42,881 nucleotides of DNA from an uncultured Planctomycetia bacterium (lineage in GTDB: Bacteria; Planctomycetota; Phycisphaerae; Phycisphaerales; SM1A02), in NCBI GenBank assembly GCA_937871505.1, contig CALMPF010000039.1, positions 1-42,881 of the forward strand, in the 5' to 3' direction. Position numbers and translations under genes: made by a program. The notes beneath the pieces are model-generated. The model was not told where the DNA came from. It saw only the letters and a program-made list of their open reading frames with translations, and did not search any database. Below are positions 34,798 through 42,025 of this stretch, in pieces. How positions within the stretch are numbered: the first letter of the stretch is position 1; each line of letters starts with the position of its first letter.

Positions 34798-35832
34798 TCA
34801 GTCGCCCATGACGTACGCGAAGAGCAGCGGGGCCACGATGGTCGCGTCCGACTCGATGACGAATCGCGGCGTCGTCGCGCCGAGCTTTCCCCATGTGATC
34901 TTCTCGTTGGGCGTGGCACCGGAGTAGCTGCCGTAACTCGTGGTTGAGTCGCTGATCTGGCAGAAGTACCCCCAGAGCGGTACGCCGGTGCGGCGCAGGT
35001 CCTGATGGAGCATCGGCACGACGCAGATGGGAAAGTCGCCCGCGATGCCGCCGCCGATCTGGAAGAAGCCGATGGAGCTCGTCGGCGCAGTCTCCGTGTA
35101 CCACTCGGCGAGCGCGATCATGTACTCGATGCCGCTGCGCACGGTGTGAACATCCTTCACGTCCCCCTCGATGCAGTGCGCCGCGTAGATGTTCCCAAGC
35201 GTCGAGTCCTCCCAGCCGGGGACGAACATGGGGAGGTTCCGTTCCGCCGCCGCGAGGAGCCATGAGTCCTTCGGATCGATCTCGTAGTGCTCCTTCAGCC
35301 GACCCGAGAGCAGGATCCGGTAGAAGAACTCATGGGGAAAGTGCCGGCGCCCCTCCCGCTCCGCCGCCTGCCACTCGTCGAGGACCGCGTGCTCCAGCCG
35401 CCGGATCGCCTCCTCCTCGGGGATGCACGTGTCGGTCACGCGGTTGAGGTGCCGCTCATGCAGCCGGACCTCCTCGCTCGCGGGCAGCTCGCGCCAGTTC
35501 GGCACGCGCACATAATGCGAATGGGCGACGAGGTTGAAGACATCCTCTTCAAGGTTCGCCCCCGTGCAGCAGATCCCGTGCACGAAGCCCCGCCGGATCA
35601 TCTCCGCCAGCGACAGCCCCAGTTCCGCCGTGCTCATCGCCCCCGCGAGGGTCACCAGCATCTGGCCGCCCGAGGCCAGATGTGCCCTGTAGGCCTCCGC
35701 CGCATCGATCAGCGTCGCCGCGTTGAAATGGCGGTAGTGATGCCGGAGGAACGCTGAGACAGGCGACCTCGATGGGTCGATCCGGGAGCGGGGCGCGCCG
35801 GCACTCGATGGCGACTCTGGGAGGCTTGTCAT
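34798..35832 (-). CDS. Deoxyhypusine synthase-like protein
   Basis: The 344-residue protein belongs to the deoxyhypusine synthase family, NAD-dependent enzymes that transfer an aminobutyl group from spermidine to a lysine or, in some bacterial relatives, to putrescine. The catalytic lysine context is kept: NEKITWGKLG (Lys316), corresponding to the SWGK motif of eukaryotic enzymes. The NAD-binding parts MLVTLAGAMSTAELG and GICCTGANLEEDVFNL are also clear, as is FFQIGGGIAGDFPICVVPML. Bacteria normally lack eIF5A, so the acceptor is uncertain; homospermidine formation or another target is possible. ATG 35832 fits; an upstream ATG at 35871 adds 13 residues. It stands alone between the transposase and the tRNA gene. 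Confidence 0.92.
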   Translation of the reverse strand: MTSLPESPSSAGAPRSRIDPSRSPVSAFLRHHYRHFNAATLIDAAEAYRAHLASGGQMLVTLAGAMSTAELGLSLAEMIRRGFVHGICCTGANLEEDVFNLVAHSHYVRVPNWRELPASEEVRLHERHLNRVTDTCIPEEEAIRRLEHAVLDEWQAAEREGRRHFPHEFFYRILLSGRLKEHYEIDPKDSWLLAAAERNLPMFVPGWEDSTLGNIYAAHCIEGDVKDVHTVRSGIEYMIALAEWYTETAPTSSIGFFQIGGGIAGDFPICVVPMLHQDLRRTGVPLWGYFCQISDSTTSYGSYSGATPNEKITWGKLGATTPRFVIESDATIVAPLLFAYVMGD

Positions 35833-36199
35833 GAGCGGCGGAAGGGTAGCTGAAGATCCGATCGCACACACGCGCTGCCCCCCAGCGACACGAGCCAGGC
35901 GATCTCGACGTGACGGTCACGCGATGCCGTCGGCTGCGCGATTCGTCGCTCCTGGGTCGTCAGTCCTCACGCTGCCGCAACGCAGTCTCCCCCGAGATGC
36001 GACGTCGCGGTCAACATCGCCGTTGAAGCTCCGGTCGAGGACGCGGGGGCTCGACACGCGGCGCGATCCGAGAGCAGACCACCGCGCCGATCGGCCGCGC
36101 TCGCCGGCGGAGCTCAATTCGGACCAAGCTCATCGCGGCCGTCCGCGACGACGAGCGATGCGGAGGGGCGCCTCGCGAACTCCGAGCAGTTCCGATCAG
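35833..36199. other. Intergenic stretch before the tRNA gene
   Basis: No gene seen. The region should contain the promoter of the DHS-like gene. Short open frames that run into the tRNA give the well-known false peptide GRDSNPGLADYESAALDR and are not genes. Confidence 0.6.
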
Positions 36200-36273
36200 T
36201 GGGCTGGCCGGGATTCGAACCCGGGCCTGGCCGATTATGAGTCGGCTGCTCTAGACCGCTGAGCTACCAGCCC
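36200..36273 (-). tRNA. tRNA with anticodon CAT (Met elongator or Ile2)
   Basis: All four stems form. Acceptor GGGCTGG (36273-36267) pairs with CCAGCCC (36207-36201), D stem GCTC pairs with GAGC, anticodon stem GCCGA pairs with TCGGC, and T stem CCGGG pairs with CCCGG around TTCGAAT. The anticodon loop is CTCATAA, giving CAT at 36239-36237. The discriminator is A (36200) and CCA is not encoded. A CAT anticodon with this body can be elongator Met or the lysidine-modified Ile2 tRNA. It lacks the initiator feature of an unpaired 1-72 position. Confidence 0.95.
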
Positions 36274-36594
36274 GGCCCCATTATCGCGGGTCTCCGGCGC
36301 GGGTGCCGATCGCCGACCTGCTCCCCGAGTGTGAGTCATCGCCCACGGCGCTCGATCCCCGGATCGGATCCGGGTCGCGCGTCCGCACCTGGAGCGGCTG
36401 ACTGCCGGTCGGATCGAGTGAACGAGCACGCGACTCGCAATGGCCGTGGTCGCTGCGGACGAGGGATGCAGAGCGACCGCCATCCAATGAGCGCGTCGAA
36501 GGGAGCACCGCCAGCCGCCGCGCGACTGTGCGCGCCACGGCGCCGCTCGGCCCGGCCGCCCGAGGCGACCATCGCCGGCTCTCGGGTCCGATCC
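36274..36594. other. Stretch upstream of the tRNA gene
   Basis: It should hold the tRNA promoter on the minus strand. No gene or clear repeat is seen. Confidence 0.5.
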
Positions 36595-36675
36595 GGCCAA
36601 GGCCATTCCTCCCCGGCGCCCCGCCCGCATGCCGACCCCAGCGACCCCAAGACCCCAACTGGCCAGACCACAACC

Positions 36676-36705
36676 GGCCATGCACCCCGCCGCAGGTGCA
36701 TGGCC
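36676..36705. repeat. Perfect hairpin, copy 1
   Basis: GGCCATGCACC, loop CCGCCGCA, then GGTGCATGGCC: 11-bp perfect arms and an 8-base loop. It is identical to the copies at 37190 and 39192. Confidence 0.95.
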
Positions 36706-37189
36706 AATGCGGCCTCCCCTCGTACGGCCAGCTCGATCACGCCCCGCTTGGAGGGGCATGGCCAGTTCGGTCTGGCCAGGTCGGTCGCGGCCAGCTCGGC
36801 CCCGCCCGGCGCTCCGCCCGCAGGCCGACCCCAACGCCCCGACTGGCCATGCACCACGCCGCAGGGATGCCCGACCAATGCGGCCTCCATGGCCAGCGCG
36901 GCCCCCACGGCCAACTCGGCCCCTCGTACGGCCAGCTCGGTCACGCCCCGCTTGGAGGTGCATGGCCAGTTCGGCCCCCTGGCCAGTTCAGCCCCCCTTG
37001 GCCAACTCGGCCGCTTGCACGGCCAGGTCGGCCACGCCCCGCCTGGAGGTGCATGGCCAGTTCGGCCGGGAGCGTGGAGGTGCATGGCCAGTTCGGTCCC
37101 TGGAGGTGCATGGCCAGGTCGGTCGCGGCCAGCTCGGCCCCACCCGGCGCTCCGCCCGCAGGCGGACACAAACCGGCCAGGCACAAATC

Positions 37190-37219
37190 GGCCATGCACC
37201 CCGCCGCAGGTGCATGGCC
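37190..37219. repeat. Perfect hairpin, copy 2
   Basis: The same 30 bp as copy 1, including the loop CCGCCGCA. Confidence 0.95.
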
Positions 37220-37440
37220 AGCTCGGCCCATGGCCAGCTCGGCCCATTCGGCGAGATGACCATCTGGCTCGATATGCTGGCTGACTGAGCACCCTGATCC
37301 GGCCGTGCCGCACCCGTGCGGCTCGTCACGGCGCGCTATGAATGGACCGTCCGGACACGATGCGCACGTGCCCGCGCCTTCAGCCTGTCCCGGTCATCAC
37401 GCCCCCGCTTGTCACGCTTCAGAAAGGTGTCGCACACTCC

Positions 37441-38829
37441 ATGGCCCATGGCGCCCCGCTCTCAACCCGTCGCATGTCCCGACAGATCACCACTCCCGGC
37501 GACTGTCCGGCGCTACGACGGCGTTGCGACGTCCGAGCCGTGATGACGGGTGCAGGAGTCTTCTGCGTCTTGCTTGTCGCTGCGGTCCCGGCAAGCCCCG
37601 GCGAGCTCCCGCGCGTCGAGCCACCGTGCAGTTACGACGTTCAGGTGATCGAGGGTCCGCTCATGCCCAACGGATTCACCGCGGGGCTCATTCCTCTTTG
37701 TATCAACAATCTGGGAGAGGTTGGTGGTCGGGCCTCGCCGGGGTTGGCAAAAGTCCCTTTCACGTGGACGGCGGAAGGAGGTTTTGCGTGGGTACCGATG
37801 CCTTCCGGGATTGGGGAAGGGTGGGTCGTCGAGATGAACGACAACGGCTGGCTGCTCATCCAATCGCACGTCAGTCCCGGCGGCGATCGAGGGTACATCG
37901 TCCCCGCCGAAGGGCGCGCGACGGCTGAGTGGATCTCGATCCTTCCCACGGGCACCAGCGGATACTCCTATACGCGCGGGATCAACAACCTCAATGAGGT
38001 GGTCGGCCACCGGACTTCGCCCAACGCGGAGCCGGGGGCACTCTTGCCCTATGCAGGATTCAAATGGTCACCAGAGGCCGGCGCACTCACTGACATCTAC
38101 ATTGATGCAGCCGGGAACCCGTCGTCGGGACTGCTCCGCATCAACGACCAAGGAGTGCTGTTGGGATGGTCTTCGCTGGGCGGATTCTCCACGTTCAATA
38201 CCGTCTCCCACATCCTCCAGGACCGAAAGGTCGTTACATTTGACAGCGAGGTCAAGGGTGGCGGGATGCTCCCGACGGATCTCGCCGCCGACGGCTCTGG
38301 TGTCGTCGTAGAACGGGTCGTCGAACAGGGACCGAGCGGCTCGGACACCAAGCAGTACTCGTTCATCGTGCGAGAGGGAAATATCGTTTGTGAACTCCCG
38401 GTACTTTCGCCATACCCGTCGGCCGTTGCTGTTGGAGTCAACTCTTCCGGAGTCGCAGTCGGAGATTCGCGCAGTGGAAGTGCACCAGGCCCAGTCACCC
38501 CTCTGGGAACGGTCTGGTTCGACGGCGTGCCCTACTCCGCCAACGAGCTCGCTGGGTTTCTGAGCGGCTCATCGTTCCACGTCACCTCAGTCGCTGCAAT
38601 CAACGAGAAGGGACAGATGGTCGGCTACATCCCGAGCGGAGGAAGGCTCGCCGTGCTGACACCGAACGGCGTCCCTGGCGACCTCGACTGCGACGGCGTG
38701 GTTGGTCCGGCGGACCTCGCGATCCTCCTCGGCGCCTGGGGCCGGGAGGGCACCCGCGCCGACCTCGACGGCAGCGGGATCGTCGACGGCGAGGATCTGG
38801 GAGTGCTGCTGGCGGCGTGGGGTTCGTAG
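37441..38829 (+). CDS. Secreted HAF-repeat protein with dockerin-like C terminus
   Basis: The 462-residue product has a hydrophobic signal segment VMTGAGVFCVLLVAAVPASPG. HAF-type repeats of pattern IN..G.VVG follow: INNLGEVGG, INNLNEVVGH, INDQGVLLGW, VNSSGVAVGD and INEKGQMVGY, spread over about residues 85-395. They probably build a propeller- or solenoid-like beta fold. The tail carries two dockerin-like loops, DLDCDGVVGPADLAILLGAW and DLDGSGIVDGEDLGVLLAAW. The start is uncertain: ATG 37441 is used here, with 37474 and 37543 as shorter options that keep the hydrophobic segment. It is a paralogue of the protein at 40450. The likely location is the cell surface or outside; no enzyme motif is visible. 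Confidence 0.8.
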   Translation: MAHGAPLSTRRMSRQITTPGDCPALRRRCDVRAVMTGAGVFCVLLVAAVPASPGELPRVEPPCSYDVQVIEGPLMPNGFTAGLIPLCINNLGEVGGRASPGLAKVPFTWTAEGGFAWVPMPSGIGEGWVVEMNDNGWLLIQSHVSPGGDRGYIVPAEGRATAEWISILPTGTSGYSYTRGINNLNEVVGHRTSPNAEPGALLPYAGFKWSPEAGALTDIYIDAAGNPSSGLLRINDQGVLLGWSSLGGFSTFNTVSHILQDRKVVTFDSEVKGGGMLPTDLAADGSGVVVERVVEQGPSGSDTKQYSFIVREGNIVCELPVLSPYPSAVAVGVNSSGVAVGDSRSGSAPGPVTPLGTVWFDGVPYSANELAGFLSGSSFHVTSVAAINEKGQMVGYIPSGGRLAVLTPNGVPGDLDCDGVVGPADLAILLGAWGREGTRADLDGSGIVDGEDLGVLLAAWGS

Positions 38830-39042
38830 TTCGGACGCAGGTGCGCACGTGTCAAAGCCGCGGGCGCAAGCACGCGAGAGCGGCGTGCGACTCGCGTCGG
38901 TCCTTCGTAGTCCCACCTCCTCCGCCGATCGAGCCCTGTGAGTCATCGAGCTGCATACCCGGCGACGACTTCGGGATCGCCTCGTGACACCGCCCGGGTC
39001 GTGGGGCGAGTATTCCAAGTCAGCCTGAGCGCCCCGCGCGAC

Positions 39043-39191
39043 CTACCACCTCATCGCCTTCAGCCTCCTCACCACTTCTTCCACGTTCGCCCGCGAGTCG
39101 AACGCGGAGATCCGGAAGGAGCCTTCGCCGCGCGCGCCGAAGCCGGCGCCGGGGTGGTGACGACCTGGGCTTCGTTGATGAGGCACAGATC
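39043..39191 (-). pseudogene. Broken C-terminal remnant of LL-diaminopimelate aminotransferase (dapL)
   Basis: The minus strand from 39191 reads [14 protein letters not shown] in one frame and then, after one missing base near 39153, [20 protein letters not shown] and [13 protein letters not shown] in another, ending at TAG 39043. Joined, this matches the typical end of DapL and related class I aminotransferases (LLNEAxVVxTPGxGFGxxGEGxFR...SR). The enzyme makes LL-diaminopimelate for lysine and cell wall. Only about the last 48 residues remain. The upstream edge stops exactly where the 30-bp hairpin (39192-39221) begins, so the rest was lost or displaced at the repeat. A functional copy may exist elsewhere in the genome. 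Confidence 0.7.
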
Positions 39192-39263
39192 GGCCATGCA
39201 CCCCGCCGCAGGTGCATGGCCAGGTCGGCCACGCCCCGCCTGGAGGTGCATGGCCAGTTCGGT
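39192..39263. repeat. Repeat array F with perfect hairpin, copy 3
   Basis: The hairpin GGCCATGCACC, loop CCGCCGCA, GGTGCATGGCC lies at 39192-39221. It is followed by GGTCGGCCACGCCCCGCC and another GGTGCATGGCCAGTTCGG at about 39245. This run closely matches array E around 37024-37066, so the block was probably copied as a whole. Confidence 0.93.
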
Positions 39264-39367
39264 CCATCGCCGGACGTCGGCGCGGCGGGGCGTGAGCTCG
39301 CTCATGCGTGATCCTCACGGGCTCGATCGCGGGCCCGGCGACCGACGCGGAGTCGACGACCGACGCA

Positions 39368-39979
39368 TCACGACACCGTCGGCGCCGCACCCATCTGCCA
39401 CGCCCTGATCGCGTCGATCGGCCAGAGCAGCATCAGCACGCAGAGCGTGAGGTTGTCGCGGATGAACCAGAGCAGCGCCAGCTCGATGGCGATGAAGAGA
39501 CCGAACGACTTCGTGAAGCCGAGCCAGCGCGCGACGAAGAAGCCCACGATGCAGGCGACGATGTCGCCAAGCGCATTGACCACGCTGTCTCCAAGATAGT
39601 CCAGCGACATCGTCGCCGTGCGGTAGCGATCGATGATCATCGGCGAGTTCTCCAGCACTTCCCACCCCGCCGCGAGCACCACCGCAACCACGAGCTGTCG
39701 CTCCAGCGACCAGCGCGGCGCGAGCCAGCCGAGCAGCCAGCAGAAGATGAGCCCGTGACTGAAGTGGGTGAGGCTGTAGGGGTCGAAGAGATGCTGCGAG
39801 CAGTGCGATGTCCAGACGTTGGAGATCCACACCCGCACCAGCCCGCACTCGCACCACCACACCCGACCTTCGAGTCGAAGCAGGATCGCCGTGAGCGCCA
39901 TCACGCCCGCGATGGCGAGCCAGCACCAAGGTCGGGTGCGACAATCGGTCGGCGCGGTTGTGGAGATATCGGAGACCAT
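39368..39979 (-). CDS. DUF2585 (UPF0314) family membrane protein
   Basis: The protein of about 203 residues has roughly five membrane helices and clear family motifs. These are GRVWWCECG, then [52 protein letters not shown] and the final [20 protein letters not shown]. The Asp, Glu and His residues in the central motifs are invariant in the family, whose role is unknown. Two ATGs are possible (39979 and 39988, in frame); 39979 is used. It is convergent with the HAF gene and the dapL remnant. Confidence 0.9.
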   Translation of the reverse strand: MVSDISTTAPTDCRTRPWCWLAIAGVMALTAILLRLEGRVWWCECGLVRVWISNVWTSHCSQHLFDPYSLTHFSHGLIFCWLLGWLAPRWSLERQLVVAVVLAAGWEVLENSPMIIDRYRTATMSLDYLGDSVVNALGDIVACIVGFFVARWLGFTKSFGLFIAIELALLWFIRDNLTLCVLMLLWPIDAIRAWQMGAAPTVS

Positions 39980-40026
39980 GGGGCGCATGAGTATCAGGAA
40001 GGACGCGGCCCCGCCTAAGAAGCGGG

Positions 40027-40207
40027 GACGCCCTCGTCCCCGTCGTGTGTCACCAGCGCCGCCGGAACGGCGACGCCCTCGTCCCCGTCGTGTGTCGTCG
40101 GCGCCGGCGTTGCGCACCATGGCGCGGTAGTCGAGAGCCTTGCGACGCCCTCGTCTCCGTCGTGTGTCGTCGGCGCCGGCTTCACAAGAGGCGGCGACGA
40201 GGGCGTC
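40027..40207. repeat. 25-bp repeat, three copies plus an inverted partial copy
   Basis: GACGCCCTCGTC, followed by CCCGTCGTGTGTC with one change in the third copy, occurs at 40027, 40072 and 40144. The second and third are followed by GTCGGCGCCGGC. GACGAGGGCGTC at 40196-40207 is the inverted start of the unit and could pair with a copy to form a hairpin. The block lies upstream of the DUF2585 gene and is unrelated to the GGCCA family. Confidence 0.9.
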
Positions 40208-40449
40208 CACGCTCCAGCCCCCCCGCACGCAACTTCAGGCTTCTTCAGGACTTTGCAGAATCGCCCTTGACGACAAGAACAAGCTGGGGTAGCTTCGTCC
40301 AGTCCGGAGTGCCTTCGCCGCCGGCGGGGACTCCGGGATTCAGATTCCATGATCCGGTTCGCCAGGCAGGTCGCGGCGGTCGCCCATCAGGTGGTCGCCT
40401 GGTCGATCCGTGCTGAACGAGCCAGATCCCCTTCCGGAAGGCAGGCGTC

Positions 40450-41907
40450 ATGTCCAGCGTCGGATCCGCCGCGATGTCCAACGAGGTCGGGGGTGCGTCC
40501 TTCATCGCGACGGACTCGAGCACCCGAGAATCCCAGCGGCCCGCCAGGACGGTCGATGACGGACGGCGCACTCCGTCGCCTGTCCCCGGTCGGCAGCGCT
40601 CGGCGGGGCTGCGGCTGACCGGCGGACTGATCTCGGCCGCGCTCGCACTCTCCATCCCACTCGCCGCCGATGCCCAAGACGGCATCATCGGTCCGCCGGC
40701 CTGTGGGTACAAGGTCGAGTACTGGGTGGCGCCGGGGTGTGGAGGCGCAACCTCGCTCTCCTTCGCGACCGCAGTGAACAACGCGGGAGTGGCCGTGGGT
40801 TACTACGAGGGTTGCCCTTCGCCTAACGCACATCGCGCGTTTGTCTGGTATCCGGATGGAACTGTTCACATTATCGATATTCCGTGGTCGATCAGTGAAC
40901 GGGCACAGGCCATCAACAATCACAACCAGGTTGCCATCGAAGTCGTCAATCTGGACCCCGCGATCGTCTACGGCCCTGTTCTCTGGCAGGATGGCGAGAT
41001 CGTCGAGGTGTTCGACATCCCGGAATGGGCGAACAAGGCGAACGCCCGCGGCATCAACGATGATGGCGTCATCGTCGCCGAGTACGGACACTATGTCACC
41101 GGACCCGCGCCGCTCGCCGGGGTGTGGTCGGTAATGGACGGATTCGTGGATGTATCGGCAGTGATTCCCACGGCGAAGAGTCGGCCCTATGGAATCACCG
41201 CAGAGGGCGCCATCGCGGGGACGGGCTGGCCCGACGAGCCACTCCCCGTCCAGGAGCACTACCGAGCGTTTATGCATCAGGATGGTGTGACCACTTTCGC
41301 GGAGGCGGTTCCGGGGTGCATCAACAGCATCGCTCTTGGTGTGAGCTCGGACGGGCATGTGGTCGGCTACGGCTATACCAGTCTCTTTGTCAAGGGCGAG
41401 TCGAACACTCACCCCTGGATCGGATTTCTCTGGCACGAAGGCACGATGACTGTACTCCCACCACTCGGACTGGAAGGTCATGACGAGACCATTGGAAGGG
41501 CGGTGAACGCCCATTCCGTGGTGGTCGGCGACTCCACCTCCGCCGGTCCCGGTGCTCCGCGGAAGTCGGTCGCATGGTTCGGTGGTACGCCGCATGATCT
41601 GACCTCGCTCGCGCAGCTTCCCAGCCAGTCGAGCATCCACTCCGTTCAGGGCATCTCCGATAGTGGCATCATTGTTGGTAGAGGTGGTCATCAAAGCGCG
41701 CCAAGAGCGATGCGCCTGACCCCGATTCCTCGACCCCTCGGCGATCTCGACCAGAACTGTCTCGTCGATGGCGCCGATCTGCTGATTCTTCTCGGAGACT
41801 GGGGTGATGCAAAGACACGGAGCATCACGTCCGGCGCCGACCTGAATGCCGATGGGGTCGTTGACGGAACGGACCTCGGCTTGATGCTTGCCGACTGGTC
41901 CAGCTAG
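40450..41907 (+). CDS. Secreted HAF-repeat protein with dockerin-like C terminus (second paralogue)
   Basis: The 485-residue product has an unusually long positively charged N-region (about 55 residues), then the hydrophobic segment LTGGLISAALALSIPLAADA with likely cleavage before QDG. HAF-type repeats include VNNAGVAVGYY, INNHNQVAIE, INDDGVIVAEY, ITAEGAIAGTG, VSSDGHVVGYG, VNAHSVVVGDS and ISDSGIIVGRG. The tail holds dockerin-like loops DLDQNCLVDGADLLILLGDW and DLNADGVVDGTDLGLMLADW. A GGAAGGC-like ribosome site precedes ATG 40450. It shares layout with the protein at 37441 and is followed by a beta-helix surface protein, so this end of the window is a cluster of secreted proteins. No enzymatic motif is visible. 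Confidence 0.82.
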   Translation: MSSVGSAAMSNEVGGASFIATDSSTRESQRPARTVDDGRRTPSPVPGRQRSAGLRLTGGLISAALALSIPLAADAQDGIIGPPACGYKVEYWVAPGCGGATSLSFATAVNNAGVAVGYYEGCPSPNAHRAFVWYPDGTVHIIDIPWSISERAQAINNHNQVAIEVVNLDPAIVYGPVLWQDGEIVEVFDIPEWANKANARGINDDGVIVAEYGHYVTGPAPLAGVWSVMDGFVDVSAVIPTAKSRPYGITAEGAIAGTGWPDEPLPVQEHYRAFMHQDGVTTFAEAVPGCINSIALGVSSDGHVVGYGYTSLFVKGESNTHPWIGFLWHEGTMTVLPPLGLEGHDETIGRAVNAHSVVVGDSTSAGPGAPRKSVAWFGGTPHDLTSLAQLPSQSSIHSVQGISDSGIIVGRGGHQSAPRAMRLTPIPRPLGDLDQNCLVDGADLLILLGDWGDAKTRSITSGADLNADGVVDGTDLGLMLADWSS

Positions 41908-42025
41908 TTCGTTCTACGACGCTCGGCTCCAAGCGAGCTCCCGACCTCGCATCGCGACGCCGTGGCCCATGCTGTCGTCGACCGCAGGCTCACTGTGCGC
42001 GCTCACTCTTTCCATGAGAGGACTC

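Larger units (their letters stand above)
36595..37225. repeat. Repeat array E, mixed orientation
   Basis: About eleven copies of the family occur here, in both directions: GGTGCATGGCCAGTTCGG on the plus strand (about 36696, 36755, 36957, 37048, 37079 and 37105) and CGGCCATGCACC-type on the other. Two pairs face each other to form perfect hairpins, listed separately. A longer unit, containing GGCCAGCTCGGCCCCRCCCG and then GCGCTCCGCCCGCAGG, recurs at about 36600 (partial), 36790 and 37128. The element CACGCCCCGCYTGGAGG precedes several copies. The array lies upstream of the HAF-repeat gene. Confidence 0.92.

Noticed and set aside
34370..35263. 297-codon minus-strand frame overlapping the DHS-like gene
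   Set aside because: It is an out-of-frame shadow of the DHS-like gene, whose own frame has complete family motifs.
36150..36262. Peptide containing GRDSNPGLADYESAALDR
   Set aside because: It is the translated antisense of the tRNA gene, a well-known false protein.
40267..40295. Sigma-70-like promoter TTGACG, 17-base gap, TAGCTT
   Set aside because: The -10 box matches only half the consensus and lies about 155 bp before the gene start, so it is too weak to annotate.
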